Below are positions 59,001-64,000 of a stretch of 64,000 nt of DNA, piece after piece; position 1 is the first letter of the stretch, and every line of letters starts with the position of its first letter. Position numbers and translations under genes: made by a program. Source of the DNA: Sitta carolinensis. Lineage: Eukaryota > Chordata > Aves > Passeriformes > Sittidae. The stretch lies in assembly GCA_032173965.1 (NCBI GenBank), contig CM063289.1, positions 31,382,708 through 31,446,707 on the forward strand. The letters run 5' to 3'. The notes beneath the pieces are model-generated. The model was not told the DNA's origin. It made no database searches and saw nothing but the letters and a program-made list of their open reading frames with translations.

Positions 59001-61857
59001 TCTAAAACTCCCCTACTGGCTGTTTTTAAGGCATTTTTTTTCCTGCCCGTGGTGCTATAAAGATGTACAGCCCTCTGACAGCAGCATAAGCTGCTTTCCA
59101 AAAGTTATAGCAGCAAGGTTTTTCTTGTCCACTATGCAGTTGAGGTGCCCCTAGTGAGTGGGAATAAGTGAACTCAGAGGGTGAGGAGAGTGACAGACAC
59201 TTCTTTGCCTCAACCTGCTCTTCTTCATTTCTTTCCCCAAGGAAGGAATTGTGACGTTAGGATACAAGAAGTTGTGCATCTCTTGGGGTTTTGTGTTTTA
59301 GGTGTTTTGAGGTTTATTTACGCACCTGCCCCTTTGTTTCCTGGACAGGTTTTCCGTGTCAGCGGAGTGTTTGATTGCTCATGGAAGGAACTTTCCAGTT
59401 GGCTGGAACACTTGGATAAGGCACAAGGAGACCAAAGGGAAGCAGCGATGCTGCAGTTTTTGGAAATGGTAACAGTGTTCCAATTAGCTGGATAAACAAT
59501 GCGCAGAACAGTGTTAGTGGAAACTAGAGATTTTGCTGCTGTTGTTGAGAAACCTGTTGGAGATAGGGAAGGAATTCTGAAAAAAAGATTGTTTATCCAG
59601 AGGTGGCATCCTTCTTGTCTGGAATGGGAGGACAGCAGAATGGCTTGTAGGAAAATGAAATCCAAAGAGATCAGTTGTTACTCCAGCACCGTTGGTATAA
59701 GGGTAGAGTGTTGGATGTGTGGGTGGCTTTTCTGTCCTCTTTAGGTGCCAAACTGATCAGCCCTCAGTAACTTGTGATCTCTTACAAGGAAAGCTGGCAC
59801 TTGCTGTTACTCTTCAGGCTGTTGAATGGCCAGTGCTTGATTTGCAGGGCAGTCTCCCCAGGGACTCAGTGTGTGGTAGCACTCCAGATGCCAAATTGCA
59901 GTGGACTTTCTTTCCATGAGCGTCCCCTGCAGAGCAGGAGCCGTTGACAGAATCCCACAGAGGCGATGTGGAAGTTGTGCTCCTCAAACCCGCCCAGCTT
60001 CCAACCCCTTTTAGCACGTGGTCTTTCTTAGCCACGTGTGGTTCCCCTGCGCTTGGGAGCCGTGCACTCGCCTCTCCCTGCCCTTTGCTGACAGATGCTG
60101 CTGAAGCTGGTGGCCAAGCCCTGTCCCTGCCCAGACGAGGCAGCAGACCTGGTGCAGGAAGGCAGCGTGCTGCAGGTGGCTCTGCTCCAAGAGGACTCTG
60201 GTAAGGCCAGCATCCCTGTCTCTCACACCCATGGTATGTGGTATCCCCTCCAGAACAGCATTCCACGACTTGGGGCTGCATTTCTGAGCCCTAATCAGCA
60301 AACTGGGGATGGATACCCATAGAAGTCCTGTTGAGTGAGGCCCTCCAGCGTTCAGCCCTCCACATGTACTGGGTATCAGAATTGTAAAATTACCACTTTA
60401 CCCCCAAAAGCAATTTCTGATGTGCTTGTGCCACTTGAGCAGTATTTGAAATCTCTCTTTGTGCTCCTGCAGCAGCATTTTTGAACAAAAATGGGAATTT
60501 AGTCCTTCGGCCTGGGGCTGTTCATAGGATCGTGGAATCCCAGCACGGTTTGGGTGGGAAGGGCCCTTAAAACTCATCCAGTTGCACCCCGTGCCGTGGG
60601 CAGGGACACCTTCCAGTAAGACCGGGTTGTTCAAGGCCTTCCTTATCCAAGCTGGCTTTGGAGACTTCCAGGGACCCAAGGGCAGCCACAGCTTCTCTGG
60701 GTAACCTGTGCTGGACGGCAGCATTGAAAGGCAGAGCGAAGTTCAGCTGTGATTTTTGCGTTGCATTTAACATTGCATTGCATTTACAAAGGGGGTTTTT
60801 GATTTTGGTTTTTTTTGGAGGAATTTAAAAGCTGCCTTGTGTTCCTGGAGCGTTGCCTTCTCCCTCTGTTGTTCTTCTGATGTCTTGCACGGTGTTTGGT
60901 GCTCGCTGAGGAGAAAGTAAGTCTGAGGTTGGGCAGAGAGCAAGTTCTACCTATCTTTAGCTCTGATAAGCATCTTGTGAAAGCTTTCCATCCTGGTTGT
61001 CAAGGTCCTTTGAACAAGCTGTGTGTCAGACACAAAATGAAACTGGGGTGCTTTTCTAGTGAGTGCTTGCTGTTTTATGTTAGTTGTTGAACACAGTCTC
61101 CAGGGGCAGCAGGATGCAAACTATTATCTTGATCTTTACTGTCCTCATTTTAGTCCATATTGGCAATACTCCATCAGTGTACTTTTCCCGGATCGTTTCT
61201 ATTCCAGCATCTTTACCTTTTTGCTTCTCGACACCGGAAAAAGTACTCAGGATGTTCTCATCCATCTTCCTTCTCTGCTTTGGTCGTGCCTGCTTTTCAT
61301 GTGCCATTCTCTTGGACATATATAAGGGAGAGTATTAGACCCTCCTCACGTGACCCCAGTAGTTCTTTAGGTTCCATCTTCTGAAAGCATATTGAGTTGG
61401 AGAATTCATCTTTGGGAGAGTTATCTCCAGTTGTCACTCATCCTGTTCCTGTCTTGGCTTACATTGCATGTCCCTGTCCCGTGCCACTTCAGCTCGGAGC
61501 TGCCCTGCCCAGCACGCAGTCAGGCTCAGGTAGATCAGTTACAGGACTGTGCAGTTCCTCTCTTTTCTGTGGGGTTTTGGCTGGAACCTTTATGGGCCCA
61601 GTGTGGGCATTCCTCCTAGCTGTCAGACAAGCACCCTTGACCCCTCCTGTTCTCTCGCAGGTCCTCGATGGGGATTCGTATCTCTACGGTCACCGATGGC
61701 ACTGCTGTTCCTGACCTCTCCTGCTCGACGTCGAGGAGCGGCAGGCAGCAGCTGTGTTGGAGCCTCCTCTGCAGCGCAGTCTTTCAAATCAGGGTGCAGT
61801 CAGTGTGTAAGCTGGAGAGTGTGTGACTGTCTGTGTCTGCCTGGGTCTGCGTGCTGA
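52858..61857 (+). CDS. Chimeric gene: macrosatellite-derived first exon fused to partial URB1-like exons
   Basis: Predicted exons: 52858-53278, 54456-54578, 56060-56163, 57004-57123, 59349-59468, 60095-60233, 61661-61857. All introns are GT-AG, and the phases (1,1,0,0,0,1) fit throughout, giving 1224 nt and 407 aa with no internal stop. Exons 2-6 (about 202 codons) match an internal part of URB1 (NPA1), a large nucleolar factor for 60S ribosome assembly. Diagnostic stretches are SDDAETWLLKAGLLQV, CLYQKVVPH, DFSKLLKG, LLQHRVLNVALELAA, SVFYLLMQLFVTS, VSGVFDCSWKEL and SIPVSH. Exon 1 (140 codons, R/P/G-rich) starts in the last repeat unit and resembles nothing known; exon 7 is not URB1 in this frame. 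URB1 has about 2270 residues, so most is absent. Either a new expressed chimera or a processed-looking remnant of a segmental duplication; the first-exon choice is inference. Confidence 0.6.
53064..53278 (+). promoter_or_regulatory. Unique CpG-rich leader exon ending at a strong donor
   Basis: Non-repetitive GC-rich continuation of the last macrosatellite unit, ending CACAAAG|GTGAGAG (donor 53279). CpG density persists to about 53410 and then falls. It is a plausible 5' exon or 5' UTR of the downstream URB1-like gene. If translation does not start in the array, the coding part would begin later and be shorter. Confidence 0.5.
53420..54455. other. Intron-like sequence before the first URB1-like exon
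   Basis: No recognisable exon or repeat apart from a 13-A run near 53727. A search by eye for the URB1 segment that normally precedes the DDAET exon found nothing here. Confidence 0.45.
55140..55620 (+). mobile_element. CR1 LINE internal ORF2 fragment
   Basis: An open frame of 131 codons (55211-55606) contains GQVAWEEYREVV, KAEAQLELSVAR, KRKPRA and EKAAEILRG, typical of the linker between endonuclease and reverse transcriptase in CR1 ORF2. It lies in the intron between the first two URB1-like exons, in sense orientation. Despite the open frame it lacks both catalytic domains, so it is an inactive fragment. Confidence 0.8.
60522..60725 (-). mobile_element. CR1 LINE 3' end, minus orientation
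   Basis: The plus strand reads the reverse complement of the CR1 tail: 'ATAGGATCGTGGAATCCCAG', 'GGGTGGGAAGGGCCCTTAAA', 'GCCGTGGGCAGGGACACCTT', 'CTTCTCTGGGTAACCTGTGC'. It is a short, 5'-truncated copy between exons 6 and 7 of the URB1-like gene. Confidence 0.92.
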
Positions 61858-62467
61858 CTGGTTCTAACCGTGTGTGTGTGTGGCTTTTGCCATTCAGGTT
61901 TTTGAAAGGATATTGAAATTTAGAATACAAAATCCCCAGCCAGGGCTTCTTTGTTCTTTTCCCCCCGGCTGGATTTTTCTTTCCTGGGTCACGGTCAGTG
62001 TGAGAGGTGACGTTCAGTGCCTGAGTTTGGCTGTGCCCGTCCCTGGACCGGGGTTTTGGTCAGGCAGGAGGGTTTTTGAGGAGGCTCCTGGGAGCCGGGT
62101 TCCTGAGGAGCACTGCAAATGTCTGCTGAGGGCCGGGAGTGAGTCGAGAGCGAGGGTGGGTTTGCATGGAAGCTGAAGCAAGTGCCTGGTGGGTGAGTGT
62201 TATGTTTTCTGTGTGCTGCTTTTGGTTTGGGTTCCTAGTAGCAATACAATATACTTTCTGAAATAGAAAAATCGTTCTATTGTGTTAATAAGTGTTTGAC
62301 TTGTATTGCCCTGTATTGTTCTGTACTTAGATTTGCTGCTGCATTTTGATGTATTGCTCTGTATCTAATTTGGACTTCTACCAGTGTTTATGTGGAGTGT
62401 GTTTACGCTTCCATGTGTCTGTACTTGCATTTGTATAAATTGTTTCCATGTGCTTTGCTGAAGTGTG

Positions 62468-62507
62468 AATAAAGTTCATTCAATAAAATTGAACCACCCC
62501 TAATAAA
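62468..62507 (+). terminator. Cluster of three AATAAA polyadenylation signals
   Basis: AATAAA at 62468-62473, 62482-62487 and 62502-62507, after a T/G-rich UTR-like stretch (61860-62460) without long open frames. This is a convincing 3' end for the URB1-like transcript, giving a 3' UTR of about 620-650 nt after the stop at 61857. Confidence 0.6.
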
Positions 62508-62519
62508 GGTCATCCCCTG

Positions 62520-62544
62520 CCCCCCCCCCCCCCCCCCCCCCCCC
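62520..62544. repeat. Poly-C run of 25
   Basis: Uninterrupted C homopolymer immediately after the polyA-signal cluster; true length is uncertain because such runs are hard to sequence. Confidence 0.9.
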
Positions 62545-63208
62545 GGCTCCTGTCTTTATTTGGTGTGGTTTTGTCATTATTTTCACCATATTTCTTGCTT
62601 TGATTTTCACTTTACTTTTCAGTCTTTTCCTCACTTTACTTTTCTGTTTCTAACTTGATTTCTGTGTCTTTGTTTCTGTTTCTCACTGTTTCTATTTCCC
62701 TCTACCACTGTTTCCCTATTTCCCTCTCTTTCTCTCTGTTTTTTTTTCACTCTAACTCTATTCATCTCTAACCATATTTCTGTCTATCCAATCCTCTCTC
62801 TCCAACTCCAACCCTGTTTCTTCTTGTCATCCCATTTTCCTCTTTTCATCTTTTTATCTAGCTCTTTTCCTTTCTTTCTCTCACTCTTTCCCACTTTTCT
62901 TGCTCTCTCTAGAATATTTGTACCCTTTTCTATTCCCTTTTTTGCTCTCTTTTTACTCTCACTCTCTCGACCTCTTTTTTTCCTCCCTCTTTCCCTCTGC
63001 CCTCTTTTTTCTCCATCTTTTCCTCTTTCTCTCTCTTTTCCTCTACCCCTTTTTCTCTCTCCCTCTCTACCTGTTTTTCTCTCCCTCTCTCTCTCCCTGT
63101 CTTTACTGTGTCTCTACTCCTTTTTCTCTCCCTTTCTCCTCTTTCTTCCCTCTTTCTATTTTTCTCCCGTTTTTTCCTCTCTTTTTCTCTCTACCCCTTT
63201 TTCTCTCA
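62545..63208. repeat. Polypyrimidine (T/C) tract of about 660 bp
   Basis: Almost only C and T, with rare A or G: CTCTCCCTCTCT, TTTCCCTCTTTC and CCTCTTTTTCTC words, densest from 62820 to 63208. Open frames of 137 codons through it encode only S/F/L/P runs and are not genes. Long polypurine-polypyrimidine DNA of this kind can form triplex (H-DNA). Confidence 0.9.
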
Positions 63209-64000
63209 AAGGTTATGGGTCACAGGTCAGGGTCTAGGGGTGCAGGAAGGGACATTTGCCATTTAGGGTGTCAGAACAAAGATTTGTATAATCCTAGCTC
63301 TGCCTTATCTTGAACTTGTTTCTACTTGTGTTTATGTCATCACAGAAAGCAAGGAAAGAGTCAATGTGACTGGTTCCTGCTATGGGTGGGCGAAGGCTTT
63401 TTTCCAAGTCTGGTGTATTTATGCTTTGGTTTTCCACTCCAGACTTGGCTTTTCCCCTCCTTTCTCCATGTCTGCTGCATGGGGTGTGCCAAGGTGGGCT
63501 GCATTCTTCAGCAGAGGTCTCAGGAGTTGGTGCTAAATCTGATTTTTCTGAAGGTACACAATTGTGTGCTGCCAAAATGGCAATTTCTCCACTTGGGAGC
63601 TTCTCCTCTGTGACCATCAATGCGTGTCTGTGTTTTAATTACGTAGCCTGATGTACTAAGAGTTTAGTTTTCCTAGCCCACACCTGCAGCAGATTTCTGC
63701 TTGGTTTGTGTCTGTGACAGCTGGGATTTTTGCTGTAGAGTTGCTGTTGAGAACACAGGATGGAGTACATCTGCTCTGGGGGTGTGCAGTGAAGGACTGA
63801 GTTGCAGTATTTATAAACTGTGTCCATATTTCCCTGTAGTTGTGGGTGTTTGGATTTGGCCTGGCCTTGTCACCATAAGTCCTAAACCAGGCAACCCAGC
63901 TCCTGAACTCTCTATGAACATTTGAAAGGCTTCCACAGAAAGACAAGTGTCTCACAACTCTAGAGGAAAAATTATAAGTGTTCTGATGGCTGGGGAATTG
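63209..64000. other. Unannotated sequence at right edge
   Basis: Mixed-composition DNA in which no gene, RNA or transposon was recognised on either strand. Confidence 0.4.

Noticed and set aside
62824..63313. Two 137-codon S/F/L-rich frames
   Set aside because: Translation of a T/C simple tract; composition explains them completely.

Overview
The window is vertebrate nuclear DNA, almost certainly from a bird. Three genes have clean GT-AG exon structure and near-human protein sequence. CR1 LINE fragments with the typical avian 3' end are scattered throughout, and a solo LTR of an avian ERV type lies in an intron. There is no bacterial, plasmid or CRISPR content. Large GC-rich promoter islands alternate with AT-rich introns.

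Layout. 1-12.2 kb: no recognisable coding exon; one CR1 copy; a strong CpG island at about 7.0-8.3 kb that may drive a minus-strand gene. In human the head-to-head neighbour of ACADM is SLC44A5, but no SLC44A5 coding sequence could be confirmed. 12.3-13.3 kb: a 45-bp GC minisatellite that runs up to the ACADM start codon. 13.4-27.1 kb: ACADM, 12 exons, 423 aa, intact. 27.4-28.1 kb: T/TTTG tract and CR1. 28.7-29.3 kb: a second, shorter-period GC minisatellite that runs up to the RABGGTB start. 29.5-40.1 kb: RABGGTB, 9 exons, 331 aa, intact, with a SNORD45-type C/D snoRNA in intron 2. 41.5-45.9 kb: CpG island and NAA20, 6 exons, 178 aa, intact.

From 46 kb the sequence changes character: a duplicated GC-rich segment, a possible stray exon and polyA signal (48-48.9 kb), and about 1 kb of extremely AT-rich DNA (49.1-50.0 kb). 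One strong CTCF-like motif follows, then a macrosatellite of about 10.6 units of 268-270 bp (50.2-53.06 kb). Each unit looks like a miniature CpG promoter plus first exon: two YY1-like ATGGC motifs, an E2F-like site, an ATG in good context and a splice donor. The last unit runs into a unique GC-rich exon ending in a donor at 53278/53279. Downstream are five exons homologous to an internal part of URB1 (NPA1), a final unrelated exon, and a polyA-signal cluster at 62.47-62.51 kb. Splice phases agree across all seven exons and give one 407-codon ORF. This looks like a lineage-specific chimeric gene made from a macrosatellite promoter/first exon and a partial URB1 duplication, and it is the most interesting object in the window. 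The right end holds 25 C followed by about 660 bp of almost pure pyrimidine.

The three conserved genes act separately: mitochondrial medium-chain fatty-acid oxidation (ACADM), Rab prenylation (RABGGTB) and N-terminal acetylation (NAA20). Their grouping is itself notable, because in human ACADM-RABGGTB lie on 1p31 followed by MSH4, NAA20 is on chromosome 20 and URB1 on chromosome 21. Family assignments rest on remembered protein sequences; no database search was run.
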